Part shown: positions 6,488-14,289 of the stretch, piece by piece
Position numbering within the stretch: the stretch's first letter is position 1
Layout of the letters: each line of letters begins with the position of its first letter
Origin: JAOPZW01 sp036555665
GTDB taxonomy: Bacteria > Actinomycetota > Thermoleophilia > Solirubrobacterales > Solirubrobacteraceae
Direction of reading: 5' to 3'
Length of the DNA stretch: 28,583 bases
Assembly: GCA_036555665.1 (NCBI GenBank)
Contig: DATBKW010000254.1
Span: forward strand, 1-28,583
Notes under the pieces: generated by a model
Told to the model about the DNA's origin: nothing
What the model saw: the letters and a program-made list of their open reading frames with translations, nothing else
Databases searched by the model: none
Translations under genes and position numbers: made by a program

Positions 6488-7867
6488 GTGAGCAGGTACA
6501 CGTCGACAACTCCCGACGACCTCCAGGCGATGCTGGCCGAGATCGGCGTCAGCTCGCTGGACGAGCTGTTCGATCGCCAGATCCCGGCGGCGGTGCGCCT
6601 GCAGCGCCCGCTGGACCTCCCCGCCGGCATGCCCGAGCAGGACGTCTACGCGCACCTGCGCGCGCTCGCGCAGCGCAACACCAGCGCCGAGGACGAGCTG
6701 ACCTTCCTCGGGGCCGGGATGTACGACCACTACGTGCCCGCGGTCATCGACATGCTGCTGGGCCGCTCGGAGTTCCTGACGCCGTACACCCCGTATCAGC
6801 CGGAGATCTCGCAGGGCGGGCTGCAGGTGATGTTCGAGTACCAGACGGCGATCAGCGAGCTGACCGCGCTGCCTGTGTCCAACGCCAGCGTCTACGAGGG
6901 CCCGAGCGCGGTCGCGGCCGCCGCCTACCTGGCCAAGCTGGCCAACGGCAAGCCGAGGGTCGTTGTCTCGCGCGGCGTGCACCCGCACGCGCGCGCCGCA
7001 CTGCGCACGCTGGCCGCCGGCTACGGCCACGACGTCGTCGAGGTCGGCCTGCGCGACGGGGTCACCGACGCCGCCGCCTGGGAGACGGCAATCGACCAGG
7101 ACACCAGCGCGGTCATCTTCGCGCAGCCGAACTTCCTGGGCGCGGTCGAGGACACGGCGGCGTTGGCCGAGGCCGCCAAGAACTCGCCCGCGGTGGTCGT
7201 CGGCTCCTATGACCCCATCCCGCTGGGGATCCTCAAGCCGCCGGGCGAGTGCGGCGTCGACGTGGCGGTCGGCGAGGGCCAGACGCTCGGCAACCGGCTG
7301 GATTTCGGCGGCCCGTCGTTCGGCTTCTTCGCCGCCACCGACGCTTACCTGCGCCGCATGCCCGGGCGCATCGCAGGGGAGACGCGCGACGTCGACGGCA
7401 AGCGCGGCTTCGTGCTGACGCTGCAGACGCGCGAGCAGCACATCCGCCGCGAGAAGGCGACCTCGAACATCTGCACCGCGCAGGCGCTCAACGCGCTGGC
7501 GGGCGTCGTGTACCTGAGCTGGGTGGGCCGCCGCGGCCTGGTCGAGCTCGGCGAGCTGCTGCTGCAGCGCACCCATTACGCGCGCGAGGCCCTGACCGCC
7601 ATCGACGGCGTTGAGGCCCTGCATTCGCAGCCGGTCGTGCGCGAGTTCGCGGTGCACCTGAACGCGCCTGTCCAGCGCGTGATCGCGCGCTGCCAGGACG
7701 CGGGCGTCAACCCCGGCTACGCGCTCGGGCGCGAGTACGACGAATACGGCGACGGCCTGCTTGTCGCGCTCACCGAGCGCCGCTCGAAGGCCGAGATCGA
7801 CCGGCTGGCCGAGGTGCTCGGCGCGGCGGTGGCCGCGGAGCGCGAGACCGCAGGGGTCAGCGCATGA
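6488..7867 (+). CDS. gcvPA: Glycine dehydrogenase (decarboxylating) subunit 1, P-protein alpha
   Basis: This is the N-terminal half-type subunit of the two-gene P-protein, which decarboxylates glycine with pyridoxal phosphate together with GcvPB. It has 459 residues with RYTSTTPDDLQAMLAEIGV at the N-terminus, FLGAGMYDHYVPAVID, the conserved TPYTPYQPEISQGGLQ, MFEYQTAISELTALPVSNAS, and GGPSFGFFA near residue 275. The PLP lysine is on the partner subunit, as expected. The GTG start lies 9 nt after gcvH, preceded by a purine-rich GAGGGGCGAA that can serve as ribosome-binding site. The stop overlaps gcvPB by 4 nt (ATGA). Confidence 0.96.
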   Translation: MSRYTSTTPDDLQAMLAEIGVSSLDELFDRQIPAAVRLQRPLDLPAGMPEQDVYAHLRALAQRNTSAEDELTFLGAGMYDHYVPAVIDMLLGRSEFLTPYTPYQPEISQGGLQVMFEYQTAISELTALPVSNASVYEGPSAVAAAAYLAKLANGKPRVVVSRGVHPHARAALRTLAAGYGHDVVEVGLRDGVTDAAAWETAIDQDTSAVIFAQPNFLGAVEDTAALAEAAKNSPAVVVGSYDPIPLGILKPPGECGVDVAVGEGQTLGNRLDFGGPSFGFFAATDAYLRRMPGRIAGETRDVDGKRGFVLTLQTREQHIRREKATSNICTAQALNALAGVVYLSWVGRRGLVELGELLLQRTHYAREALTAIDGVEALHSQPVVREFAVHLNAPVQRVIARCQDAGVNPGYALGREYDEYGDGLLVALTERRSKAEIDRLAEVLGAAVAAERETAGVSA

Positions 7868-9321
7868 CCCAGACGATCTTCGAGAAGGGCGCTCCCGGCC
7901 GGCGGGCCTTCACGTGCCCGGCGCTCGACGTCCCCGAGGTCGACGGCCTGCTGCCCGGCGCTCTGCGGCGTTCGGAGCCGCCGCGGCTGCCCGAGATCAG
8001 TGAGCCCGAGCTCGTGCGCCACTACGTCAACCTGTCCAAGCGCAACTTCGACCTCGACTCGGGCTTCTACCCGCTCGGCTCGTGCACGATGAAGCACAAC
8101 CCACGCCTGCACGAGCGCGTCGCGGCCCTGCCCGGGCACGCGCGGCTGCACCCGCTGCAGGACCCGGCGCGCGCACAGGGCGCGCTGGAGCTGATGTGGA
8201 ACCTCGAGCGCGCGCTGGCCGAGGTCGCGGGGCTGCCGCATGTGTCGCTGCAGCCGAGCGCAGGCTCGCACGGCGAGCTGGCCGGGGTGCTGCTGACCAA
8301 GGCCTTCCACGCCGACCACGGCGAGCAGCGCACCAAGGTGCTGACGCCGGATACCGCCCACGGTACGAACCCGGCGACGGTGACGATGGCCGGCTACGAG
8401 GTCGTCAAGCTCGGCACCAACGCCGACGGCGGCGTCGACATCGACGACCTGCGCGCGAAGGCCGACGAGACCGTCGCGTGCCTGATGCTCACCAACCCCA
8501 ACACGCTGGGGATCTTCGACCACAACATCGAGGAGATCGCCGAGATCGTCCACGGAGTGGGGGCGACGCTGTACTACGACGGGGCCAACCTCAACGCGGT
8601 CATGGGGATCTCGCGCCCGGGCGACATGGGCTTCGACATCGTGCACTTCAACCTGCACAAATCCTTCACCCAGCCCCACGGCGGCGGCGGCCCGGGCTCG
8701 GGGCCGATCGCCGTGGCCGACCGCATCGACCCCTACCTGCCACGCCCGGTCATCACGCGCGCCGCCGACGGCAGCTTCGACCTCGACGACGAGCGGCCGA
8801 AGTCGATCGGCAAGCTGCGCGGCTTCCAGGGCAACTACGGCTGTTTCGTGCGCTCCTACGCCTACATCCGCTCGCTCGGCGCCGAAGGGCTCAAGGACGC
8901 CAGTGAGACGGCGGTCCTCAACGCCAACTACCTGGTCGCGCGGCTGCGCGCGCTCGGCGTGGCCGACAAGCTGCCGCTGGCCTTCGGCGAGCTGTGCATG
9001 CACGAGTTCGTGCTCTCGGGCGCCCCGATGAAGCGCGAACTGCAGATCCGCACGCTCGATTTGGCCAAGCGCCTGCTCGACCACGGCTTTCATCCGCCGA
9101 CGGTCTACTTCCCGCTGCTCGTCGACGAGGCGCTGCTCATCGAGCCCACCGAGACCGAGACGCGCGAGACGCTCGACGCGTTCGCCGAGGCGCTGGCGGA
9201 GATCCTGCGCGAGGCCGCGGACGACCCGTCGGTGGCCCGCAACGCCCCCTACACGACGCCGGTGCGCCGCCTCGACGAGGCGGCCGCGGCCAAGCGTCCG
9301 GTCATCCGCCAGCCGCTGTAG
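7864..9321 (+). CDS. gcvPB: Glycine dehydrogenase (decarboxylating) subunit 2, P-protein beta
   Basis: This PLP-bearing half of the split glycine decarboxylase has 485 residues, normal for GcvPB. Motifs include FYPLGSCTMKHNPR, LQPSAGSHGELAG, TAHGTNPATV, YYDGANLNA and the PLP-lysine segment FNLHKSFTQPHGGGGPGSGP with Lys266. Near the C-terminus HPPTVYFPLLVDEALLIEPTE matches the family. The start ATG overlaps the gcvPA stop (ATGA), so the two subunits should be made in equal amounts. It is the last gene of the gcv operon; a strong hairpin terminator follows. Confidence 0.97.
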   Translation: MTQTIFEKGAPGRRAFTCPALDVPEVDGLLPGALRRSEPPRLPEISEPELVRHYVNLSKRNFDLDSGFYPLGSCTMKHNPRLHERVAALPGHARLHPLQDPARAQGALELMWNLERALAEVAGLPHVSLQPSAGSHGELAGVLLTKAFHADHGEQRTKVLTPDTAHGTNPATVTMAGYEVVKLGTNADGGVDIDDLRAKADETVACLMLTNPNTLGIFDHNIEEIAEIVHGVGATLYYDGANLNAVMGISRPGDMGFDIVHFNLHKSFTQPHGGGGPGSGPIAVADRIDPYLPRPVITRAADGSFDLDDERPKSIGKLRGFQGNYGCFVRSYAYIRSLGAEGLKDASETAVLNANYLVARLRALGVADKLPLAFGELCMHEFVLSGAPMKRELQIRTLDLAKRLLDHGFHPPTVYFPLLVDEALLIEPTETETRETLDAFAEALAEILREAADDPSVARNAPYTTPVRRLDEAAAAKRPVIRQPL

Positions 9322-9458
9322 GCGCGCGCTCGGACCGCGCTTCCCCGCCGTTCGTCCAGGCCGCTAAATATCGCGATTACAACGCGCCTTTCGGGGGCAT
9401 AGGGTGGGCGTCGCGAGAGATCGCGGCCCGGCCATTTCGCCCCCCAGGCCGGCTTGAG

Positions 9459-9537
9459 AGCGGGAGCCCGCTCCGGCGCCTTCGAAACGCCATCGCCCCC
9501 CAGGCGCTCGAAGGTCCGGAGCGGGGCTCCCGCTTTT
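9459..9537 (+). terminator. Rho-independent terminator between gcvPB and trpS
   Basis: The arm at 9459-9476 is complementary to 9516-9534 except for one extra C. Inside it CCTTCGA (9479-9485) pairs with TCGAAGG (9508-9514), and the loop can close further through GCC/GGC. The stem ends in a TTTT run (9534-9537). It should end the gcv operon transcript and separate it from trpS. The 137 nt from the gcvPB stop to this stem hold no gene that I can support. Confidence 0.85.
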
Positions 9538-9575
9538 GCTGTCGGCGCTCGCCGTCGCGAGCGGTGAGGCGGTAA

Positions 9576-9581
9576 TACGGT
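9576..9581 (+). promoter_or_regulatory. Leaderless-type -10 element TACGGT for trpS
   Basis: TACGGT is followed by 6 nt and ATG 9588. The in-frame GTG at 9582 would abut the hexamer directly, so ATG 9588 is preferred as the start. The element lies after the gcv terminator, giving trpS its own promoter. Confidence 0.6.
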
Positions 9582-9587
9582 GTGGCC

Positions 9588-10586
9588 ATGCGCATCTTCT
9601 CCGGCATCCAGCCCACCGGCCGCAAGCATCTGGGGAACTACATCGGGGCCATCCGCCAGTGGGTCGAGGACCAGGACCGCGGCGATCCGGCGATCTACTG
9701 CATCGTCGACCTCCACGCGATCAGCGTCGCCTACGACCCGGTGGAGCTGCGCGAGCGCACCTACGACACGACCGCGATCCTCATCGCGGCCGGCCTGGAC
9801 CCCGATCGCTGCCTGCTCTTCCGCCAGAGCGACGTGCCCGAGCACACCGGGCTGACCTGGCTGCTGTCGTCGGTGACCGCCGTCGGCGAGCTCAACCGCA
9901 TGCACCAGTTCCGCGACAAGTCCGCGGCCCAGCGCGAGCTGGTCTCCGGCGCGCTGCTCTTCTATCCGGTGCTGATGGCCGCCGACGTGCTCGTCTACCG
10001 CGCCCACGAAGTGCCGGTCGGCGAGGACCAGCGTGAGCACCTCGAGCTGATGCGCGACGTCGCGCGGCGCTTCAACGCACGCTTCGGCGACGACATCCTC
10101 GTCGTGCCCGAGCAGCGGATTCCCACGGTGGGCGCGCGGATCATGGACCTGCAGGTGCCGACGAACAAGATGTCGACGACCGGCGGCTCGCTGGAGGGCA
10201 CCGTCCTCGTACTCGACGAGCCCGCGACGATCGAGAAGAAGATCAAGCGCGCGGTGACCGACTCGGGAACGGACATCGTGCGCGCCCCGGACAAGCCGGG
10301 CGTCACGAACCTCATCGACATCCTCGCCGTCGCGCGCGGCACGACGCCCGACGCCGTCGAGCAGGACATGCGCTCGGCCCGCGGATACGGGGACCTCAAG
10401 GCCGCTACGGCGCAGGCGGTCGTCGAGATGCTCGCGCCGCTGCGCGAGCGCTACGCCGACCTGCGCGCCGACGTGCCGCGCCTCGACGCGATCCTCGCCG
10501 AAGGCGCCGAGAAGGCGGCCGAGATGGCGACCGTGACGCTCAACGACGTGCGCGCGGTGATGGGCTACGGCCCGATACGGCCGTAG
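9588..10586 (+). CDS. trpS: Tryptophanyl-tRNA synthetase
   Basis: This class I synthetase charges tRNA-Trp. It has 332 residues, typical of bacterial TrpRS. It begins MRIFSGIQPTGRKHLGNYIG, where HLGN (14-17) is the HIGH-type ATP signature, and continues with VDLHAISV, YPVLMAADVLVYRAHEVPVGEDQ (tRNA and Trp pocket) and RIMDLQ. The second ATP signature reads KMSTT (194-198) in place of KMSKS, so the second lysine is missing. Such variants occur in some TrpRS, and the rest of the active site looks intact. The start is set by TACGGT at 9576-9581. It probably begins a transcript that continues into the MFS gene 3 nt after its stop and on to scpAB. Confidence 0.96.
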   Translation: MRIFSGIQPTGRKHLGNYIGAIRQWVEDQDRGDPAIYCIVDLHAISVAYDPVELRERTYDTTAILIAAGLDPDRCLLFRQSDVPEHTGLTWLLSSVTAVGELNRMHQFRDKSAAQRELVSGALLFYPVLMAADVLVYRAHEVPVGEDQREHLELMRDVARRFNARFGDDILVVPEQRIPTVGARIMDLQVPTNKMSTTGGSLEGTVLVLDEPATIEKKIKRAVTDSGTDIVRAPDKPGVTNLIDILAVARGTTPDAVEQDMRSARGYGDLKAATAQAVVEMLAPLRERYADLRADVPRLDAILAEGAEKAAEMATVTLNDVRAVMGYGPIRP

Positions 10587-10589
10587 CCG

Positions 10590-11735
10590 GTGCGCCGGCT
10601 TTCGCTCGTCGTCGGCGCGATCGTCCTCGTCGACACGATGTTCTACGCGGCGATCACGCCGCTGTTGCCGCGGCTGGCCGACGATCTCGGCCTCGGCAAG
10701 AACGGCGCGGGCGTGCTCGCCGGCGCCTACGCCGCGGGCACGCTGCTGGGCTCGCTGCCCGCCGGGTGGCTGGCCGCGCGGGCCGGGGTCAAGGCGACCG
10801 TGCTCGCGGGGCTCGCGCTCATGTCGGCCAGCGGCCTCGTCTTCGCCTTCGGTGCGTCGATCGCGATCCTCGACAGCGCGCGCTTCCTTCAGGGCGTCGG
10901 CGGCGCGTGCTCGTGGGCGGGCGGCATGGCGTGGGTGGCCGCCGAGACGCCCCGCGAGCGGCGCGGCGAGGCGATCGGCGGCGTGCTGGGCGCCGCGATC
11001 TTCGGCGTCCAGCTCGGCCCGGTGCTCGGCGCGCTGGCCACCGCGATCGGGCGCGAGGCGGCCTTCTCGACCACCGTGCTCTTCGGCCTGGCGCTCGGCG
11101 CGTGGGCGTGGACCATGCCCTCGGCGCCGGGATCGCAGACGCTCAAGACCCCGGCGTCGGCGCTGCGCGAGCGCTCGATGCTGGCCGGGATGTGGCTGAC
11201 CGCGCTGCCCGCCGCCGCCTTCGGCGTGATGGACGTGCTGGCGCCGCTGCGCCTGGCGGCGCTCGGCGCGACCAGCCTGGCCCTCGGCGCGACGTTCTTC
11301 GCCGCCGCGGGCACGGAGGCGATCATCTCGCCCGCCGCGGGCCGCGCCGCCGACCGCCGCGGCCCGCTGCCGGTGGTGCGGGTCGGCCTGGCCATCGGCG
11401 CGGTCGCGCTGATCGTGCTGCAGCTTCCCGACACGGCCTGGCTGCTGGCGATCGTCGTGGTCTTCGTCGCCGGCCTGCTGGGAGTCCTGTGGGTGCCGGC
11501 CGGGCTGCTCCTGACGGCGGGCGCCGAGCGCATCGGCCTCGAGCACGCCTACGCCTTCGCCTTCTTCAACCTCGGCTGGGCGGCCGGGTTCACCGTCGGG
11601 GCAGCCGGCGGCGGCGCCATCGCCGAGGCCAGCTCGGACCCGGTGCCCTACCTGCTGCTCGCCGCGGCCTACGCGGCGTCGCTGGCGGCGATCGGGTCGC
11701 GTCGACCGGCCGCCTCGCTACGGTTTCGCGCGTGA
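10590..11735 (+). CDS. Major facilitator superfamily transporter
   Basis: The 381-residue protein is strongly hydrophobic, with about 12 membrane segments starting at SLVVGAIVLVDTMFYAAI. An MFS motif A-like loop lies between TM2 and TM3 (GWLAARAGVKAT), and Pro/Gly-rich motif C-like sequence follows (GAAIFGVQLGPVLGALATAIG). A second basic loop (GRAADRRGPLPVV) marks the start of the C-terminal half. Transport substrate cannot be predicted; a drug or metabolite exporter is the usual guess for this layout. The GTG start is only 3 nt after the trpS stop, so it is co-transcribed. Its TGA overlaps the scpA GTG (GTGA), and the scpA promoter is embedded in its last codons. Confidence 0.85.
   Translation: MRRLSLVVGAIVLVDTMFYAAITPLLPRLADDLGLGKNGAGVLAGAYAAGTLLGSLPAGWLAARAGVKATVLAGLALMSASGLVFAFGASIAILDSARFLQGVGGACSWAGGMAWVAAETPRERRGEAIGGVLGAAIFGVQLGPVLGALATAIGREAAFSTTVLFGLALGAWAWTMPSAPGSQTLKTPASALRERSMLAGMWLTALPAAAFGVMDVLAPLRLAALGATSLALGATFFAAAGTEAIISPAAGRAADRRGPLPVVRVGLAIGAVALIVLQLPDTAWLLAIVVVFVAGLLGVLWVPAGLLLTAGAERIGLEHAYAFAFFNLGWAAGFTVGAAGGGAIAEASSDPVPYLLLAAAYAASLAAIGSRRPAASLRFRA
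11719..11724 (+). promoter_or_regulatory. Leaderless-type -10 element TACGGT for scpA, inside the MFS gene
   Basis: TACGGT plus 7 nt leads to GTG 11732, the ScpA start. It is the same hexamer as at trpS. It lies inside the MFS coding sequence, so scpA can be made both by readthrough and from its own promoter. Confidence 0.55.
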
Positions 11736-12475
11736 ATGTGGCCGACCTGGAGCTCGACCTGGAGGTCTTCTCCGGGCCGTTCGACCTGCTGCTGACGCTC
11801 GTGCTGCGCGAGGAGGTCGATCTGCTTGAGGTCGAGCTGGCCGACATCGTGCTCGCGTACCTCGACTTCCTCGAGAGCCGCGACGAGCTCGACCTCGAGG
11901 TCGCCACCGAGTTCCTCGTGCTCATCGCGGCGCTGCTCGAGCTCAAGTCGCGGCTCATGCTCGCGCGCGAGGACGACGAGCTGCTCGATCTCGAGCCCGG
12001 CGAGGCGGCCGAGGAGCTGCTCGCGCGCATGCTCGAGGCTCGTCGCTACCGCCGCGCGGCCGAGCACCTGGCCGATCGCCTGGCCGACGAGGAGGGCCAC
12101 CGCTTCCGCTCGGCGCCGCTGCCGCCGGCCCTGCGGCGCGTCACGTACTCCGATGCCGCCGCCGTCTACGACCCCGCTGCGCTCGGACAGGCCGTCGGCG
12201 AACTGCTGCGCATGCCCCCACTGCTGCGGCTCGACCACCTCACGGTCCCGCGGGTGACGGTCGCCGAGCGCCTCGCGCACCTGCGCGCTCTGCTGCGCGG
12301 CGGCGCCTGCTCGTTCGACGAGGCGGTCCGCGGCGCCGATCGCGTCACGGTCGCCGTCACGCTCTTCGCGCTGCTCGAGCTGTACAAGCAGGGCGAGGCG
12401 ACGTGGCGCCAGGAGGTGCCTTTCGGCGATATCGCGATCGTCGCGCAGGCGCCCGCTCGGGAGGTCGCGCGATGA
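11732..12475 (+). CDS. scpA: Segregation and condensation protein A (kleisin)
   Basis: ScpA is the kleisin that bridges SMC heads and binds ScpB to form the bacterial condensin. The 247 residues have the hallmark N-terminal helix (FSGPFDLLLTLVLREEVDLLEVELADIV), then ATEFLVLIAALLELKSRLML, a variable acidic middle, and a C-terminal winged-helix region (RADRVTVAVTLFALLELYKQGEATWRQ-like, near 205-235). The open frame extends far upstream, but GTG 11732 gives the correct family N-terminus, overlaps the MFS stop by 4 nt and lies 7 nt after a -10 element. The stop overlaps scpB (ATGA). The smc gene is not in the window. Confidence 0.94.
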   Translation: MNVADLELDLEVFSGPFDLLLTLVLREEVDLLEVELADIVLAYLDFLESRDELDLEVATEFLVLIAALLELKSRLMLAREDDELLDLEPGEAAEELLARMLEARRYRRAAEHLADRLADEEGHRFRSAPLPPALRRVTYSDAAAVYDPAALGQAVGELLRMPPLLRLDHLTVPRVTVAERLAHLRALLRGGACSFDEAVRGADRVTVAVTLFALLELYKQGEATWRQEVPFGDIAIVAQAPAREVAR

Positions 12476-13041
12476 GTCCGCTCGCTCGCATCGTCGAGGC
12501 GCTGCTCTTCCTCTCCAGCGAGCCGGTGACCGCCGCCGACCTCGCCGACGCCGCGGAGTGCAGCGCCGGCGAGCTCGCGGAGGCGCTGGAAGAGCTGGGC
12601 GCCTCCTACGCGCCCGGCGAGCGCGGGCTCGTACTGCGACAGCTCGCCGGCGGCTACACGCTGGCCACCGCGCCCGAAACGGAAGCCGCGGCCCGTCGGC
12701 TGCTCGCGCGCCCGCGCACGCCGCCGCTGACCCCGGCGCAGGCCGAGACGCTCGCCATCGTCGCCTACCTGCAGCCCGTTTCTCGCCCCGAGATCACGCG
12801 CATCCGCGGCGTCAGCGCCGATTCGGCCACGGCCACGCTGCTCGAGCGCGGCATGATCGAGGAGGGCGGGCGCTCGCAGTTCGGCGCGGTGCTGTACCGC
12901 ACGACGCCGCTGTTCCTCAAGCTCTTCGGCCTGGCGTCGCTCGAGGACCTCCCCGACCCCGCGCAGTGGGATCCGACGCCCGACGAGGAGGCCGATCTGC
13001 GCGATCGCCTGCTGCGAGCGGGCGAAGCCCGGGCGGCGTGA
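12472..13041 (+). CDS. scpB: Segregation and condensation protein B
   Basis: ScpB is a dimeric tandem winged-helix protein that binds the ScpA linker in the SMC complex. The 189 residues include LARIVEALLFLSSEPVTAADLA (first winged helix), LRQLAGGYTLATAPE, and LTPAQAETLAIVAYLQPVSR with EITRIRGVSADSATATLLERG (second winged helix), all standard for the family. ATG 12472 overlaps the scpA stop by 4 nt, so ScpA and ScpB are translationally coupled. An in-frame upstream extension exists but would run into scpA and has no family match. Confidence 0.95.
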   Translation: MSPLARIVEALLFLSSEPVTAADLADAAECSAGELAEALEELGASYAPGERGLVLRQLAGGYTLATAPETEAAARRLLARPRTPPLTPAQAETLAIVAYLQPVSRPEITRIRGVSADSATATLLERGMIEEGGRSQFGAVLYRTTPLFLKLFGLASLEDLPDPAQWDPTPDEEADLRDRLLRAGEARAA

Positions 13042-13047
13042 CGCGCG

Positions 13048-13566
13048 ATGCGTGCGCTCGCCGAAGATCTGGCCGAGCGCATGCGCGACGGCGACGGCCG
13101 CGCCGACATCTGGCGGGCCTTCGCCGATCGCGAGCTGTTCGCGCGGGCGGTCGCGGCGCTGGCGGTGCCGTTCCGCGGCGAGCGCTACACGAAGATCGCC
13201 GGCATCGAGGGGCGCGGGTTCGTCCTCGGCGGCGCGATGGCCGCGCAGACGGGAGCGGGCTTCGTCGCCATACGCAAGGCGGACGGCTGGCTGCCCGGCG
13301 AGGTGCTCGAGCGCGTCACCGAGCCCGACTGGCAGGGCCGCACGCACGCGCTGCGCCTGCAGCGCGAGGCCCTGATCCCCGAGGACCGCGTCGTGCTCGT
13401 CGACGACTGGTACGAGACCGGTTCCCAGGCGCTGGCCGCGCGCGAGCTGATCGAGGCGACGGGCGCCACGATGCTGGGCATGTCGATCGTCGTCGACGAC
13501 CTCAGCGACCACGTGCGTGCGCGCCTCGGGCGCCTGCATGCGCTGCTACGCGCTGACGCGCTTTAG
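13048..13566 (+). CDS. Phosphoribosyltransferase, adenine phosphoribosyltransferase-like
   Basis: The 172-residue protein belongs to the type I phosphoribosyltransferases, which join a nucleobase to PRPP. The PRPP-binding loop reads VVLVDDWYETGSQALAA, where the usual acidic pair and the T-G-S segment are present. Upstream, KIAGIEGRGFVLGGAMAAQTG and FVAIRKADGWLPGE resemble the Apt family (GIEARGF...G...A...RK...LPG). Base specificity could be adenine, but the region after the PRPP loop is divergent. ATG starts 6 nt after scpB, so it is in the same operon. Its last 21 nt overlap the convergent hydrolase gene. Confidence 0.8.
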   Translation: MRALAEDLAERMRDGDGRADIWRAFADRELFARAVAALAVPFRGERYTKIAGIEGRGFVLGGAMAAQTGAGFVAIRKADGWLPGEVLERVTEPDWQGRTHALRLQREALIPEDRVVLVDDWYETGSQALAARELIEATGATMLGMSIVVDDLSDHVRARLGRLHALLRADAL

Positions 13567-14289
13567 CCAGGGCCCCAGCAGCTCGGCGGTCTCGTCGGGG
13601 CGCTCGAGCGCGATGAGGTGTCCCGCGTTCTTGATGACCGCGCGCTCGGCGCCGTCGATGCTCGCGGCGTAGTGGTCGGCGATCTGCGCGAAGTCGGGCA
13701 TCGGGTCCTTGCCGCCGGAGACGACGAGCGTCGGCACGGAGATGGCGCCGAGGTCCACCGGCAGCTCGCGCGGCTGCGCCTCTGCGCCCTTCTGAAGCTC
13801 GAAGGCGTCGCGCGTCATCTCGGCCACCAGGTCCCTGACCGCGGGGCGCGGCTTCCAGGTGCGCAGGCCGAGGGCCACGGCGCCTTCGATGTCGCGCGCC
13901 TCGATCAGCTTGTCCTCCCGCTCCCAGAAGGAACGAATCTCCGGCGACCACTCGTCGTCGGCGCGATCGAGGTTCGTGGAGGCCAGCAGCGCCAGCGCCT
14001 TGACGCGCTCGGGCGCCTTGGTCGCGAGCTGCAGGGCGACCCAGCCCCCGAACGAGGCGCCCACGAAGGTCGCCTGCTTGACGCGCAGATCGTCGAGCAT
14101 GCCCAGCAGGTCGTCGGCGTGCGCGTACTCGCCCGGCGGCAGCGGCGTACCGCCGTGACCGCGCAGATCGGGCATGAGCAGGCGCATGCCGTCGAGGCGC
14201 TCGCCCAGCGGCCGCCACATACGCCCGTCGACGCCGCCGGCGTGCACGAAGACGACGCGCGGCGTCTTGCGGCTGCGCCAGAGCTTCAT
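13546..14289 (-). CDS. Alpha/beta hydrolase
   Basis: The 247-residue protein has the alpha/beta-hydrolase fold. The oxyanion segment is VFVHAGGVDGRMW; DLRGHGGTPLPPG follows; the nucleophile elbow is GASFGG with Ser79; the acid is in VVSGGKDPMPDF; and the catalytic His is in NAGHLIALERPDET. No signal peptide is seen, so it is probably cytosolic. Substrate is unknown; haloalkane dehalogenases, esterases and bromoperoxidase-like enzymes share this pattern. Its ATG overlaps the rlmN stop (ATGA), so the two are coupled. The open frame continues far upstream as an antisense shadow; the start chosen here is the one in the rlmN context. Confidence 0.85.
   Translation of the reverse strand: MKLWRSRKTPRVVFVHAGGVDGRMWRPLGERLDGMRLLMPDLRGHGGTPLPPGEYAHADDLLGMLDDLRVKQATFVGASFGGWVALQLATKAPERVKALALLASTNLDRADDEWSPEIRSFWEREDKLIEARDIEGAVALGLRTWKPRPAVRDLVAEMTRDAFELQKGAEAQPRELPVDLGAISVPTLVVSGGKDPMPDFAQIADHYAASIDGAERAVIKNAGHLIALERPDETAELLGPWLKRVSA

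Noticed and set aside
9399..9420. AGGGTGG followed closely by CGCG upstream of trpS, resembling the T-box core sequence
   Set aside because: The match to the core is imperfect (one extra base and no ACC). There is no room for a stem I with a Trp specifier loop after the gcvPB stop, and trpS has its own -10 downstream of the terminator.
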